Source: Mycobacterium sp. 1100029.7
Lineage (GTDB): Bacteria; Actinomycetota; Actinomycetes; Mycobacteriales; Mycobacteriaceae
Length of the DNA stretch: 64,000 bases
Reading direction: 5' to 3'
Assembly: GCF_001665235.1 (NCBI RefSeq)
Contig: NZ_LZSC01000067.1
Location: 1-64,000, forward strand
Part shown: in pieces, positions 16,375-26,113 of the stretch
Position numbering within the stretch: the first letter of the stretch is position 1
Layout: each line of letters starts with the position of its first letter
Notes under the pieces: generated by a model
Told to the model about the DNA's origin: nothing
Seen by the model: only the letters and a program-made list of their open reading frames with translations
Database searches by the model: none
Made by a program: the position numbers and the translations under genes

Positions 16375-17868
16375 ATGGCTCCCGGGGGAGGCCGGTCTTC
16401 AAAGAAGGCGTCGAGGTCTGAGGGCTTCGGGAATTCCGACTTCGTGGTGGTCGCCAATCGGCTGCCCGTCGATCTAGAGCGGCTGCCCGACGGCACCACG
16501 GACTGGAAGCGCAGCCCCGGGGGATTGGTCACCGCGCTAGAGCCCTTGCTGCGCCGCCGCAGCGGGGCCTGGGTGGGCTGGCCGGGTATCACCGACGACC
16601 AGGTCGATGTCGGTACGGAACCCATCGACCAGGACGATTTGCAGCTTCACCCGGTAGCCCTGTCCGCCGACGATGTCGCGGAATACTACGAGGGCTTTTC
16701 CAACGCCACCTTGTGGCCGCTGTATCACGACGTCATCGTCAAGCCGATCTACCACCGCGAATGGTGGGAGCGCTACGTCGACGTCAACCGTCGCTTCGCC
16801 GAGGCCGCGTCACGCGCCGCTGCGCAGGGCGCCACGGTGTGGGTACAGGACTACCAACTGCAACTCGTCCCCAAGATGCTGCGCGAACTGCGCCCGGACC
16901 TGACCATCGGCTTCTTCCTGCACATCCCCTTCCCTCCGGTCGAGCTCTTCATGCAGATGCCGTGGCGCACCGAGATCATCCAGGGGCTGCTCGGCGCCGA
17001 TCTGGTGGGTTTCCACTTGGTCGGGGGCGCCCAAAATTTTCTGATCTTGTCCCGAAGACTGGTCGGCGCCAACACATCTCGTGGAGCGGTCGGTGTGCGT
17101 TCCCGGTTCGGCGAGGTCGAACTGGGCGATCGCACGGTTCGGGTCGGTGCATTTCCCATTTCGATCGACTCCGGTGCACTCGACCAGGCTGCCCGCGATC
17201 GCAACGTCAAGCGTCGGGCCCGCGAAATCCGCGCCGAGTTGGGTAACCCGCGCAAAGTCATGCTCGGCGTCGACCGGCTCGACTACACCAAGGGCATCGA
17301 CGTTCGGCTGAAAGCATTTTCGGAGCTACTGGCCGAAGGACGTGCGAAGCGCGACGACACCGTGCTCATTCAGTTGGCCACCCCGAGCCGGGAACGCGTG
17401 GACAGCTACCGCCTGCTGCGCAACGACATCGAACGCCAAGTCGGCCATATCAACGGCGAATACGCCGAGGTCGGCCATCCGGTGGTGCACTACATCCATC
17501 GACCAGTCCCCCGTGATGAACTCATCGCATTCTTCGTGGCCGCCGACGTCATGCTGGTCACCCCGCTGCGCGACGGCATGAATTTGGTGGCCAAGGAGTA
17601 TGTCGCCTGCCGCAGCGATCTCGGCGGCGCGCTCGTGTTGTCCGAATTCACCGGAGCCGCAGCCGAATTACGTCAGGCCTATCTGGTCAACCCGCATGAC
17701 CTCGAAGGGGTCAAGGACGTGATCGAGGAGGCGCTGAACCAGCCGGCCGAAGAGGGCCGCAGACGGATGCGTTCACTGCGACGCCAAGTCCTTGCACACG
17801 ACGTAGACCGTTGGGCGCGATCGTTTCTCGACGCACTCGCCGAGGCGCATCCGCCGGAAGCCAAATAG
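16375..17868 (+). CDS. otsA: trehalose-6-phosphate synthase
   Basis: 497 residues of the GT20 family. It makes trehalose-6-phosphate from a nucleoside diphosphate glucose and glucose-6-phosphate in the cytoplasm. Visible family features are DFVVVANRLPVD at the N-terminus and RSPGGLVTALEPLL for phosphate binding. Also present are VWVQDYQLQLVPKML, FFLHIPFPPVE, MLGVDRLDYTKGIDVRLKAF and the nucleotide-binding TPLRDGMNLVAKEYVAC. Length matches the roughly 500 residues of mycobacterial OtsA. It is preceded directly by the Rv3489-like gene and followed by the secreted Rv3491-like protein. Confidence 0.97.
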   Translation: MAPGGGRSSKKASRSEGFGNSDFVVVANRLPVDLERLPDGTTDWKRSPGGLVTALEPLLRRRSGAWVGWPGITDDQVDVGTEPIDQDDLQLHPVALSADDVAEYYEGFSNATLWPLYHDVIVKPIYHREWWERYVDVNRRFAEAASRAAAQGATVWVQDYQLQLVPKMLRELRPDLTIGFFLHIPFPPVELFMQMPWRTEIIQGLLGADLVGFHLVGGAQNFLILSRRLVGANTSRGAVGVRSRFGEVELGDRTVRVGAFPISIDSGALDQAARDRNVKRRAREIRAELGNPRKVMLGVDRLDYTKGIDVRLKAFSELLAEGRAKRDDTVLIQLATPSRERVDSYRLLRNDIERQVGHINGEYAEVGHPVVHYIHRPVPRDELIAFFVAADVMLVTPLRDGMNLVAKEYVACRSDLGGALVLSEFTGAAAELRQAYLVNPHDLEGVKDVIEEALNQPAEEGRRRMRSLRRQVLAHDVDRWARSFLDALAEAHPPEAK

Positions 17869-17949
17869 CGGCGGCCGACCCATGGTGCTGGCGCCGAAAC
17901 GCTGTGATACTCAATGCAGCGTGCACCGAAGGCCCGAAGGGAGGGCACT

Positions 17950-18528
17950 GTGAAGATCCGTCGCATGCTGGCCGCGGGAGCCGGCGTCTTCTCAGCTGTG
18001 GCGATCGGAATCGCGCTGGAGTCGGGCAATCCGGCGCGCGCGCTGGGGCCACCCGCGGACGGCAACTACGCCTACAACGAGGCGGGCGTCTCGGGGGTTA
18101 CCTGGACCGTCACCGCGCTGTGCGACCAGCCGTCCGGAACCCGGAATATGAACGACTATTCGGACCCCATCGTTTTCGCGATGCAATGCGCGCTGAACAT
18201 CGTGAGCTTCACCGATGAGCGGATCAGCGCTGCCGACAAGCTGCAGAACTACAGCGGCCGGGCTCGCATGTCGAGCATGCTGTGGAGTTTCACCATCGAC
18301 AAGCCCAACGGTGTGTCATGTCCCGGTGGCGGCACCGCGCCGACCACCGAAAGCTGGGCATTCAGTGACGAAACGATGAGCGGCACGCACACCATCATGC
18401 ACGGCGCCGTCTGCGGCATGGAGCCGTCGATGAAAAAGCAACCGTTCTCGCTGCAATTAATGGGACCGCCACCCAGCCCGATTCAGCGTTATCCCATGCA
18501 GTGCAACAACATCGCGATCTGCTACTGA
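17950..18528 (+). CDS. secreted protein, Rv3491-like
   Basis: 192 residues from the GTG at 17950, chosen because GGAGGG lies four bases upstream and the signal peptide begins there (VKIRRMLAAGAGVFSAVAIG). The mature part has several Cys (LCDQPSG, AMQCALN, VSCPGGG, AVCGMEP, MQCNNIAIC) that probably form disulfides. It has no recognised catalytic motif. Length equals that recalled for Rv3491, and it sits between otsA and the end of the mce4 operon as there. It converges on the Mce-associated gene. Function unknown. Confidence 0.8.
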   Translation: MKIRRMLAAGAGVFSAVAIGIALESGNPARALGPPADGNYAYNEAGVSGVTWTVTALCDQPSGTRNMNDYSDPIVFAMQCALNIVSFTDERISAADKLQNYSGRARMSSMLWSFTIDKPNGVSCPGGGTAPTTESWAFSDETMSGTHTIMHGAVCGMEPSMKKQPFSLQLMGPPPSPIQRYPMQCNNIAICY

Positions 18529-18538
18529 GTGCAGCGAC

Positions 18539-19030
18539 TCAGATCGGCGTGATGTAGTTGATCAGCCATTTGTCACCGATCCGCTGAAAGTCCACCCGCA
18601 GCCGGCTGCCGTCGTAAAGCGGCTGCCGAGTCTTGTCGGTCACGGTGCGGTTCATGTACACCATCACCGAAGCCGAATCACGCTTGGCCGACATCACCCC
18701 GGCGCCAACGACATTGGCTTGGACGACCACTTCGCGCTTCTTGGCTTCGGGAATGATCTGCGCATTGGCGCTCTTCTGGAACTCCTGGCGATAATTCGGG
18801 GTCAGCAGTGGATAGGCCTCGGCGAGACTGCGTTCCACGGTCTGATAGTCGTAGGCGAAGACCGCCGGAACTTCCTTGGTCGCCAATCCCGGCAGCACCG
18901 CCCGCGCCACCTGCTCGCCCCGGGTTTGCACCCGGTCCCAGTAGTACCAGCCGGCTGCCGCGGACAACCCGACCACGGCCGCGACCGCCAGGTACGCCGA
19001 GACGGCAATCAGCCACCGCCACAACCGCAT
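18539..19030 (-). CDS. Mce4-associated membrane protein (Rv3492c-like)
   Basis: 163 residues, with an N-terminal transmembrane helix (LIAVSAYLAVAAVVGLSAAAGWYYW) and an extracytoplasmic domain of the Mas/Mam family. The domain ends in DKWLINYITPI, and NTF2-like folds are typical of this family. It is the last gene of the mce4 operon, and its ATG overlaps the preceding stop by one base. By family knowledge it stabilises or assembles the Mce4 sterol importer. Position and size agree with Rv3492c. Confidence 0.85.
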   Translation of the reverse strand: MRLWRWLIAVSAYLAVAAVVGLSAAAGWYYWDRVQTRGEQVARAVLPGLATKEVPAVFAYDYQTVERSLAEAYPLLTPNYRQEFQKSANAQIIPEAKKREVVVQANVVGAGVMSAKRDSASVMVYMNRTVTDKTRQPLYDGSRLRVDFQRIGDKWLINYITPI

Positions 19031-19719
19031 TAGTTGCCCCCGTCGGGATACTTCAGGTCGTAGCCCGTCATATGACCCTGTTCGTCCTCGTGCACGATCA
19101 CTCGCAGCCGATACGGCATGGACGGCTTGTGGACGCCGTCGATGTCGGCCACCGTGACGCGCACCGACACCAGCACCGAGGCATTATCGGTGACGGTGTC
19201 AATGGCTTCGAGGGCCGCGCCGTTTATCACCGCCTCCGATGTCGCATTGGTGGAGCGGAACAATGCCTTCAGATTCTCGATGTTGTTGTTGGCGCCGAGC
19301 ATGCCGCGCAGTGGACCGCTGGTCCCGTTGTAGAACCGGTTCACGCTGTCGTCGATGTTGTCCTGCTTGTAGCTGAACATGTTGACGACCGTCTGCGTGG
19401 CGGTGTCGACGAAGCGCTGATCACGAGCCTGCGCCGTCCGGGCATGCCGCTGCTGGATGACCAGGACCGTCACACACGCCGCCAGCGCACCAATTACCAA
19501 CAACGCGGCCGCGAATGAAATCCACCCGACCAGCACTCGGTTCGGCCGTCGCCGTGGCGGCGGCTTGACGGTCTTGAGAGTCTTGACGCGTTTCGCGGGT
19601 TCCTTCTTCGGCTCGGCCGCAGCCTCGAGCGCAACCGTGGTGGCCGTGCCCGACTGGCTCGTCGACGGGCCCGCCGCCCGTGATGCCCGCCGACGAACCC
19701 GTGGTGTCTCAGAAGCCAC
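19030..19719 (-). CDS. Mce4-associated membrane protein (Rv3493c-like)
   Basis: 229 residues starting with a GTG that overlaps the mce4F stop. A basic, Ala/Lys/Pro-rich cytoplasmic N-terminus (KKEPAKRVKTLKTVKPPPRRRP) is followed by one transmembrane helix (ISFAAALLVIGALAACVTVLV). An extracytoplasmic Mas-type domain then ends in MTGYDLKYPDGGN. It is the paralog of the next gene in the operon and an accessory subunit of the Mce4 transport machine. Confidence 0.85.
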   Translation of the reverse strand: MASETPRVRRRASRAAGPSTSQSGTATTVALEAAAEPKKEPAKRVKTLKTVKPPPRRRPNRVLVGWISFAAALLVIGALAACVTVLVIQQRHARTAQARDQRFVDTATQTVVNMFSYKQDNIDDSVNRFYNGTSGPLRGMLGANNNIENLKALFRSTNATSEAVINGAALEAIDTVTDNASVLVSVRVTVADIDGVHKPSMPYRLRVIVHEDEQGHMTGYDLKYPDGGN

Positions 19720-21395
19720 TACATCGGCCTTGGATCAAGCATCAGGTCCACCCAGTTCTCGGCATGCGACGTACTTCCGCCGGCCGCGAAGATACCAGTG
19801 CCTCCTGCCGGATCCCTGAATGCTCCGGTGCTCTCGTCATAGGTGGTGTAAGCGGGACCGCTGGCCTGCGGGCCCGGCGCAGGCGCCGGACCTCCTTGGG
19901 GCGCTGGGGGTGGCAACCACTTCGGATACGGGATCTGTGGCGGCACCGGGGGGACGCCCGGCGGCATCCACGACGGGTTGCCCGGGGGCGGCGGCCGGTC
20001 GTTGGGTGGCGGCGGGTCGAATGCGGGCTGATGATTCGGCAGCGGCCCGGGACCAGGCACCACACCAGGTGGTGGTGGCCCGACGATCGGGACACCGGGA
20101 TCCGGTTCCGCCGCCGGCGGTATGTAGGGAAACTTGTTGGGCGGCAATGTGTTCAGCCCATTGGTCTCCGGTGTGTTGTACGGAACGGGCGGACCGCGCC
20201 AGGGGTTACGGCCAACGGGCACATAGCCTTTCGGGTCGCGGCACAGCTGAATTGTGGGAGCACGCTTGCCGGGGAACTCCTGGCAGGGATAGTTGCGCGC
20301 GCCACGCACGGTACTGGGGTCGTTTTGAGCGACCTTGCAGTACATGTCTCTCGGGAGCTCCCGCACGGTCTCGTCGGCGGGCGTGCGCATCAGCGGCGGC
20401 GGCAAGAAGCCGACGGCGCACGGCGGCGGGTCGTTGAGGTCGAGCTTGAAGTCGAGTTTTCCGCCCTCGTCGAGCGGCGGGCCGCCCGCCATCGTGATGA
20501 TCGCGGCGAACAGGGCCGGCAGGACTACCAAGAGTTGCTCGATGGACTTGTGGTAGATCACGCCGACGCGACCCAGGTTGGCCAAACTGGCGGCCAGCGC
20601 GGGGAACGAGGGGCGGATACCCGAGAACGCGGTGCTGGCCTCGTCGGTCGCGCCCGGGGCGTTGGCCAACACCGAGCGCAGTTGTGGGTCGGCCTGGTGC
20701 ACCTCGGAGGTGAATCGTGCCAGTCCGTCGGCCAGCGACTTGATGTCGGCGCCGGCGCGAATCTGGGATTGCAGGAACGGGCCGGCCTGGTCGATCAATT
20801 GCGAGACTTGGGGGTAGTTGGCGTTGGCCTCGTCGACCAGCAAGCGGGCCGACTCGATCAGCCTGGCCAGCTCCGGGCCCGAGCCATTGGCGGCGATGAA
20901 TGTTTCGTGCAGCAGCTCACGCAGCCGGGTGTCGCCCAAGCTGTTGACCAGTGTTTCGGCCCGCTTGAGCAGATCGGCGACGTCCTGGCCGATTCGGGTG
21001 TTGGCGCGATCGATCCGGGAACCGTTGTGCAGCTTGGACGTTGCCGGGTTGCTGGGCGGCACCAGGTCGATGTATTGCTCACCGACCGCGGAAACGCTCT
21101 TCACGGTGGCGGTGACATTCGACGGAATGGGAGTGCCACTGTTCAGGCGCATCTCGGCGGTGACGCCGTTGGGGTTGAGGCCGACGGCGTCCACCCTGCC
21201 GACGGCAACGCCGCGGTAGGTGACGTTGGCGCTCTTGTACAGGCCGCCGCCCGCGATGAAATCAGCACTGACCTCATAGGTTCCGATGCCGAACGTCGCG
21301 GGCAGACGCAGGTAGAAGATCGCCATGATGGTCAGCGTGATCACGGTGATCACGGCGAAGATCCAGAGCTGAATCCTGGTGAGTCTGTCAATCAT
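19719..21395 (-). CDS. mce4F: Mce4F, sterol importer subunit
   Basis: 558 residues. An N-terminal transmembrane anchor (IQLWIFAVITVITLTIMAIFY) is followed by an MCE domain (FGIGTYEVSADFIAGGGLYK...VTYRGVAVGRVDAVGL) and a helical region. The long Pro-rich C-terminal tail from about residue 390 is full of PPP and PxP motifs. It is the sixth MCE subunit of the hexameric tunnel that carries cholesterol across the envelope. It follows mce4E by 12 bases. The tail may span or contact the outer envelope, which is inference. Confidence 0.95.
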   Translation of the reverse strand: MIDRLTRIQLWIFAVITVITLTIMAIFYLRLPATFGIGTYEVSADFIAGGGLYKSANVTYRGVAVGRVDAVGLNPNGVTAEMRLNSGTPIPSNVTATVKSVSAVGEQYIDLVPPSNPATSKLHNGSRIDRANTRIGQDVADLLKRAETLVNSLGDTRLRELLHETFIAANGSGPELARLIESARLLVDEANANYPQVSQLIDQAGPFLQSQIRAGADIKSLADGLARFTSEVHQADPQLRSVLANAPGATDEASTAFSGIRPSFPALAASLANLGRVGVIYHKSIEQLLVVLPALFAAIITMAGGPPLDEGGKLDFKLDLNDPPPCAVGFLPPPLMRTPADETVRELPRDMYCKVAQNDPSTVRGARNYPCQEFPGKRAPTIQLCRDPKGYVPVGRNPWRGPPVPYNTPETNGLNTLPPNKFPYIPPAAEPDPGVPIVGPPPPGVVPGPGPLPNHQPAFDPPPPNDRPPPPGNPSWMPPGVPPVPPQIPYPKWLPPPAPQGGPAPAPGPQASGPAYTTYDESTGAFRDPAGGTGIFAAGGSTSHAENWVDLMLDPRPM

Positions 21396-21407
21396 CTGCG
21401 CCAGCCC

Positions 21408-22574
21408 CTACTGCCCTTGAGAACCCGAAGCCGTGCCGGGCGGAATCTTGAACGGGTCGGCCGCCTGTCCGGACAGGTTGGCCAGTTCGCCGGTCAAGAA
21501 GTCGGGCGCGTTGAGGATCTCGCTCATGTGCATCATGTTCGGGTCAAGCGCGTACGACGTGGTGAAGAATGTTTCACCGAGCCGGCGCAAGGTGAGGTCG
21601 AACGTGGTGAACACATTCAGGTAGTCGCCACGCACGGCCTGCTTGATGCCGTAGTTGGGGAACGGGAACGTCAGCAATATCTGCAATGAAGTGACGAAGT
21701 TCTTCCGGTTGTCGTTGAGCGCCTTCGCCACCGCATAGAGGTCCTTGACGTCGGCGGCGAAGTCCGTCTTCGTCTTCGACAGCACATGTGAGGTCACCGT
21801 CGCCAGCTTCTTCAAGGCGCCGAACGCTTCGACGATGTGGTCCCGGTTCTTGTTGAGCACGCGAAGCGCTTCGGGCAGGGTGTCCAGCGCGCGCCCGAGG
21901 TTGTCCTGGTCGCGCGCCAGCGTCGCGGAGAATCGGTTCAATCCATCGACCGCATCGATGATGTCGCCGACCTGGCGGTTGAGCCCTGACGTCAATTCCG
22001 CCAGCCGCGGCATCAGGTCGACGAACTGGTTCTGCCGGCCCGCAAATGCCTGGTAAGTCTCGTCGGTGATCTCTTCCAGCGCACCGATATTGCCCTTGTT
22101 GACCACGACGCCGAGGGCTGAGAAGACCTCTTCGGTGGTGGGGAATCGGCCGGTGTTGGACTCGGAGATCTTGGAGCCGTTGGTAAGCCGACCGGTCGCC
22201 GGCTTGCCCTTCGGCGCAGCCAGATCGATGTGCAGCGAACCCAGCAGCGATGTCTGCGCGACGGTCGCGGTCGCGTTCGCGGGCAGCACCACATTGCGGT
22301 CCAACGCCAATTTCACTGCGGCATAGAATGATCCGTCGCTGCGCTGCTCGGCCTGGATACCGGAGACGCTGCCGACGGTGACGTCGTCGATCATCACCGG
22401 CGAGTTCTGCGGCAACGTGGCCACATCGGGCATGTCGACCGTCACCGTGAACGCGCCACTGCCGTGGCCCGCGGTACCCGGCATCGCCACGGAGTTGAGC
22501 CCACTGAACTGACACCCGGCGAGCAGCACAGTGCCCGCCGCTAAGGCGCCGCCGCGCAACAAGTTTCGACTCAT
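21408..22574 (-). CDS. lprN: Mce4E lipoprotein (LprN), sterol importer subunit
   Basis: 388 residues from the ATG at 22574, which overlaps the mce4D stop by four bases (ATGA) and begins a lipoprotein signal peptide. The lipobox is LLAGC with the lipidated Cys at about residue 21, before QFSGLNS. The MCE domain carries the typical VDMPDVATLPQNSPVMIDDV and GSVSGIQ strand pattern, followed by a long helical part (NLSGQAADPFKIPPG near the end). In-frame sequence upstream of 22574 lies inside mce4D and is not part of the protein. It corresponds to Rv3495c. Confidence 0.95.
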   Translation of the reverse strand: MSRNLLRGGALAAGTVLLAGCQFSGLNSVAMPGTAGHGSGAFTVTVDMPDVATLPQNSPVMIDDVTVGSVSGIQAEQRSDGSFYAAVKLALDRNVVLPANATATVAQTSLLGSLHIDLAAPKGKPATGRLTNGSKISESNTGRFPTTEEVFSALGVVVNKGNIGALEEITDETYQAFAGRQNQFVDLMPRLAELTSGLNRQVGDIIDAVDGLNRFSATLARDQDNLGRALDTLPEALRVLNKNRDHIVEAFGALKKLATVTSHVLSKTKTDFAADVKDLYAVAKALNDNRKNFVTSLQILLTFPFPNYGIKQAVRGDYLNVFTTFDLTLRRLGETFFTTSYALDPNMMHMSEILNAPDFLTGELANLSGQAADPFKIPPGTASGSQGQ

Positions 22575-24007
22575 CCGCCACCGCCCGGTCTGTCCTGCAA
22601 CCCGGCAGCCGGCCCGGAGTTCGGTGGGGGCCCCGGCAGCGGACCGAATGCCGATCCCGGTCCGGGACCCGGAGCGGGCGCAGGTGCCCCGGCCGGGCCG
22701 GGCGCGGGTCCTGCCTGCGGGGCGGTCGGCACCAGCAGCGCCTGCAAATCGGCGGGGTTCTGGGTGGGAGCCGACGGAGCGCCCTTGGCAGGCACCCAGG
22801 TCAACTCCGGAATCGGTGTCTGCGCCTTGGCTTGGGTGGCGGGGGTGTCGTAGATGATCTGACCCTTGTACGCCGTGATCGTGTTCAGCGGGTGGAACAT
22901 GATCGGCGGGTAGTTGACCGCCAATCGGCGCAGTACCGGGCCCAGCCGCTCGCGGCACAACTCGGCGCGCCGGTAGTAGTCGGGTGCGCGTGGGCCGCCG
23001 GCGGTCTCGAACGAACCGCCGCAGATGAATTGCACCGGGTTGGCGAACTCGGGGATCGACAGCAGACCGTTCAGGGTGCCCTGCGCCGGGTCGTAGATGT
23101 TGTAGAAGTTGGCAATACCGGGACCTGCGACGTGTAGCACCTGTTCGATGTTGTCGCTCTGATCGCTCAAGGTCTTCGCGAAGTCGTTGAGCTGGTTGAC
23201 CGTATCGATCAGCGTCGAATTGTTCTCGTGCAGGAAGCCGCGAATGTCGACGAGCGCCTGGTTCAGCGTGCCCAGCGTGTTGTCCAGGTGACGCGAGCTG
23301 TCGGCGAGAACTTGGGACACCGACGCGACGTTGCCGGCGAACTGCACGATCTGGTCGTTGCTGGCCGACAGCGCGTTGACCAGAACCTGCAAATTCTTGA
23401 CCGTGCCGAAGATGTCGCTGCGCGAATCACCCAGCCGCCCAGCGGCTTGCGAGAGCTCCTGCAACGCGTTGTGGAAAGACTGCCCCTTGCCGTCGAAAGT
23501 GTCGGCGGCCTGGTTGATCGCCGCGCCCAACGGGCCTTGCATGCCGCCCGCTTTGGGCCCCAGCGACACGGCGAGCTGCGTGAGCGCTTCCTTCACCTCG
23601 TCCCATTCGACCGGGACTGCGGTGCGGGACAGGTCGATGCTGGCTCCGGCGGGCAACGCGGCCCCGCCGGTGTATGCCGGGGTGAGCTGAACGAACCGCG
23701 CCGCCACCAGGTTTGGCGACATGACGATGGCCTTGGCGTCTTTGGGCACCTTCACGTCGTTGGACACCGACATCGTGATTTTGACGTCAGTAGGCCGCGG
23801 TTCGATCGAGTCGATGGTGCCGACCGGAACCCCGAGGATACGAACCTGGTCGCCCGGGTACAGCCCCACGGCCGACGCGAAGTAGCCGACGATTTTGCGG
23901 GTATTGCCTTGTGACGAAAGCACGTACACACCACCCACCAGCACCGCGACCAGCGCGATGACGGTGAAGTAACGCAGCCCTCGGCTGCCCGCAAGCCGAT
24001 TGATCAT
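22571..24007 (-). CDS. mce4D: Mce4D, sterol importer subunit
   Basis: 478 residues, with an N-terminal helix (YFTVIALVAVLVGGVYVL) and an MCE domain (VGYFASAVGLYPGDQVRILG, VPVGTIDSIEP). A helical needle region follows, then a Pro/Ala/Gly-rich C-terminal tail (GPAPGPAGAPAPAPGPGPG). It is part of the Mce4 complex. It overlaps mce4C and mce4E by four bases each, which implies tight translational coupling of the operon. Confidence 0.95.
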   Translation of the reverse strand: MINRLAGSRGLRYFTVIALVAVLVGGVYVLSSQGNTRKIVGYFASAVGLYPGDQVRILGVPVGTIDSIEPRPTDVKITMSVSNDVKVPKDAKAIVMSPNLVAARFVQLTPAYTGGAALPAGASIDLSRTAVPVEWDEVKEALTQLAVSLGPKAGGMQGPLGAAINQAADTFDGKGQSFHNALQELSQAAGRLGDSRSDIFGTVKNLQVLVNALSASNDQIVQFAGNVASVSQVLADSSRHLDNTLGTLNQALVDIRGFLHENNSTLIDTVNQLNDFAKTLSDQSDNIEQVLHVAGPGIANFYNIYDPAQGTLNGLLSIPEFANPVQFICGGSFETAGGPRAPDYYRRAELCRERLGPVLRRLAVNYPPIMFHPLNTITAYKGQIIYDTPATQAKAQTPIPELTWVPAKGAPSAPTQNPADLQALLVPTAPQAGPAPGPAGAPAPAPGPGPGSAFGPLPGPPPNSGPAAGLQDRPGGGG

Positions 24008-25071
24008 GGTGATTTCGGCCTGATCGTCCAGCGTTCCTGGATGAGCCCACGCAGGTAGTCCGACAGGCTGGCCGGCAGCTTGCCCGGCTGATAGAAGAAG
24101 TCGAACATCGCTGCCAGCAATGGCGCCGGGATCACTCCGTATACGTTGACGTTGAATCCCGGTCCGGAACCGACCACCTCGCCGAGTTCGGTCGCGTAGG
24201 TGGGCAGCCGTTTCAGCGCCTCGGTGATGTAGTCACGACGCTCGTTGAGGTTGCCTAGCACATCGTTGAGCTTGCTCAGGGCGGGACCGAATTCCTTGCG
24301 GTTGTCGGCGACGAAGCCGGAGATCTGGGTGGACAGCCCGCTGATGCCCGAGATCAACTGCGACAGCGCGCCGCGCCGCTCGTCGAGCGCGGCGAACAGC
24401 TCATTGCCGTCGTCGACCAACTTGTTGACCTGATCGGCTCGTTGGGACAGCACCCCGGTGACCGACTTCGCATGCGCCAGCAGGCTTTGCAGCGCTTCGT
24501 CGCGGCGGTTCAGGGTGCGCGACAACGATGTCACGCCGTCCAGCGCACCGCGTAGCTCCGGGTTGGCATCGTGCAGCGTGTCGGTGAGCACGCCCAGAGC
24601 TTGCTCGAACCGGGGCTTGTCCAAGTTGTTCGCGTTCTGGCCCAGGTCTTCGAGCGCGCCGGCCAGCGTGTACGGCGTGGTCGTGCGGCTCAGCGGAATC
24701 GAAGTCGTCTTACCGTGACCCGCCGGGGTCACCGCGATCGAGCGCTCACCGAGGATGGTGTCGGTGCGGACCGCGGCCAGCGATTGATCACCGACGGCGA
24801 CGTGTCGGTCGACCGAGAACGTCACCCTGGCGCTGTCACCGGCCAGACCCACGGCCTGCACTTTGCCGACCTTGAAGCCAGACACGTACACGGAGTTGCC
24901 GGGCGAGATGCCACCGGCGTCGGTGAAGTAGGCGTCATACACCTTGCCCTGCGGGTAGAACGGCAGGTTGGAATAACCGAATGCGATCAGCACGACGCAG
25001 ACAACCAGCACCACGCCGAAGACTCCGGTGCGCAACGGATCACGTTCCCGCTTAGCGTTATTGCTTGACAA
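24004..25071 (-). CDS. mce4C: Mce4C, sterol importer subunit
   Basis: 355 residues if translation starts at the TTG at 25071, which has GGGGAGG eight bases upstream; an in-frame GTG at 25107 would add 12 residues. The TTG gives a length close to the roughly 357 residues recalled for Rv3497c. An N-terminal helix (GVFGVVLVVCVVLIAFGYSN) is followed by an MCE domain (GKVYDAYFTDAGGISPGNSV, YVSGFKVGKVQAVGL) and a long helical segment. The start lies inside the end of mce4B. Confidence 0.92.
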   Translation of the reverse strand: MSSNNAKRERDPLRTGVFGVVLVVCVVLIAFGYSNLPFYPQGKVYDAYFTDAGGISPGNSVYVSGFKVGKVQAVGLAGDSARVTFSVDRHVAVGDQSLAAVRTDTILGERSIAVTPAGHGKTTSIPLSRTTTPYTLAGALEDLGQNANNLDKPRFEQALGVLTDTLHDANPELRGALDGVTSLSRTLNRRDEALQSLLAHAKSVTGVLSQRADQVNKLVDDGNELFAALDERRGALSQLISGISGLSTQISGFVADNRKEFGPALSKLNDVLGNLNERRDYITEALKRLPTYATELGEVVGSGPGFNVNVYGVIPAPLLAAMFDFFYQPGKLPASLSDYLRGLIQERWTIRPKSP

Positions 25072-26113
25072 AGGCGCACCTCCCCTGGCTCGGGTCCACC
25101 TGGCCACCAAGCGGCAACCGGATATCGCTACCGGCAGGTCCGTTGATCTTGATGGTCACCGAACAGAAGTAGATGTTGAAGAACGACCCATAGGCGCCGA
25201 GGGCTGACAGTCGCAGGTAGTCCTCGCCGAGCTGCTCGACGTCGTTGTCCACCTCGGCCTTGCGGTTGTCGATCTCGGTAGCCAGCGGCCGAGTGTTCTC
25301 CAGGAGGCCCTGCAGCGGCCGCCGCGAATTTTGCAGCAGCTCAGTCAAATCCGTGGTCGTCGACGCCAACGGAGGAATGGCTCCCGCAATGGAGTCCTTG
25401 CTCTTGGCCAGACCGGAAATCAATTGCTGCAACTGGTCCACGCTGGTCGAGAACTGCGCGCTCTTCTGGTCGATCGTGCCCAGCACCGCGTTGAGGTTGG
25501 TGATCGTGTCACCGATGAGCTGGTCGCGCTGCCCCAAAGCCGTTGAGAAGGCACTGGTATCGGCGAGCACATTCGACAACGCGCCGCCCTGACCTTGCAG
25601 CAACTCGATGACCGCGCTGCTGATCGTGTTCACCTTATCGGCATCCAGACCCTTGAGCACCGGACGAAGGCCACCCAGCAGGGCGTCCAAATCAAGTGCC
25701 GGTTGGGTGTGTTCAGAGTTGATCGTTCCGCCGGGCGGCAACTTGCGGAGTTCCCCCGGGCCCGACGTGATCTCCAAGAATCGGTCGCCGACCAGGTTCT
25801 CGTAGCGGATCACCGCGCGGGTCGAGGAGTACAGCTGATAGCGGCTGTCGATTCCGAACTGCACGTCGACGGTGTTGTCCGGATTGAGTTTGATCCCGGA
25901 TACCGCGCCGACGGGAACTCCGGAGATCCGGACCTTCTGACCGGACTTCAACCGCGACGCGTTGAGAAACGTTGCGTGGTAAGTGCTCTCGGGGCCGAAC
26001 CGGAAGTCACCGAAGACGACCACCAGGCCGGCCGCCACCAGCAACATGGCGACGGCAAAGACACTGACCTTGATCACCATCGACCGGTGCGATGGCATCT
26101 CCGAACTCGCCAT
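25058..26113 (-). CDS. mce4B: Mce4B, sterol importer subunit
   Basis: 351 residues, with an N-terminal transmembrane helix (VIKVSVFAVAMLLVAAGLVVV) and an MCE domain (STYHATFLNASRLKSGQKVR, ISGVPVGAVSGIKLN). A coiled helical region follows, with a short C-terminal end RCAFVKQ. It has one start/stop overlapping base with mce4A and a 14-base overlap with mce4C. It is part of the hexameric MCE tunnel for cholesterol import. Confidence 0.95.
   Translation of the reverse strand: MASSEMPSHRSMVIKVSVFAVAMLLVAAGLVVVFGDFRFGPESTYHATFLNASRLKSGQKVRISGVPVGAVSGIKLNPDNTVDVQFGIDSRYQLYSSTRAVIRYENLVGDRFLEITSGPGELRKLPPGGTINSEHTQPALDLDALLGGLRPVLKGLDADKVNTISSAVIELLQGQGGALSNVLADTSAFSTALGQRDQLIGDTITNLNAVLGTIDQKSAQFSTSVDQLQQLISGLAKSKDSIAGAIPPLASTTTDLTELLQNSRRPLQGLLENTRPLATEIDNRKAEVDNDVEQLGEDYLRLSALGAYGSFFNIYFCSVTIKINGPAGSDIRLPLGGQVDPSQGRCAFVKQ

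Noticed and set aside
19680..21689. 669-codon open frame on the plus strand
   Set aside because: It is antisense to mce4F, rich in Arg/Gly/Asp from the opposite codon bias of a high-GC gene, with no domain and no ribosome binding site.
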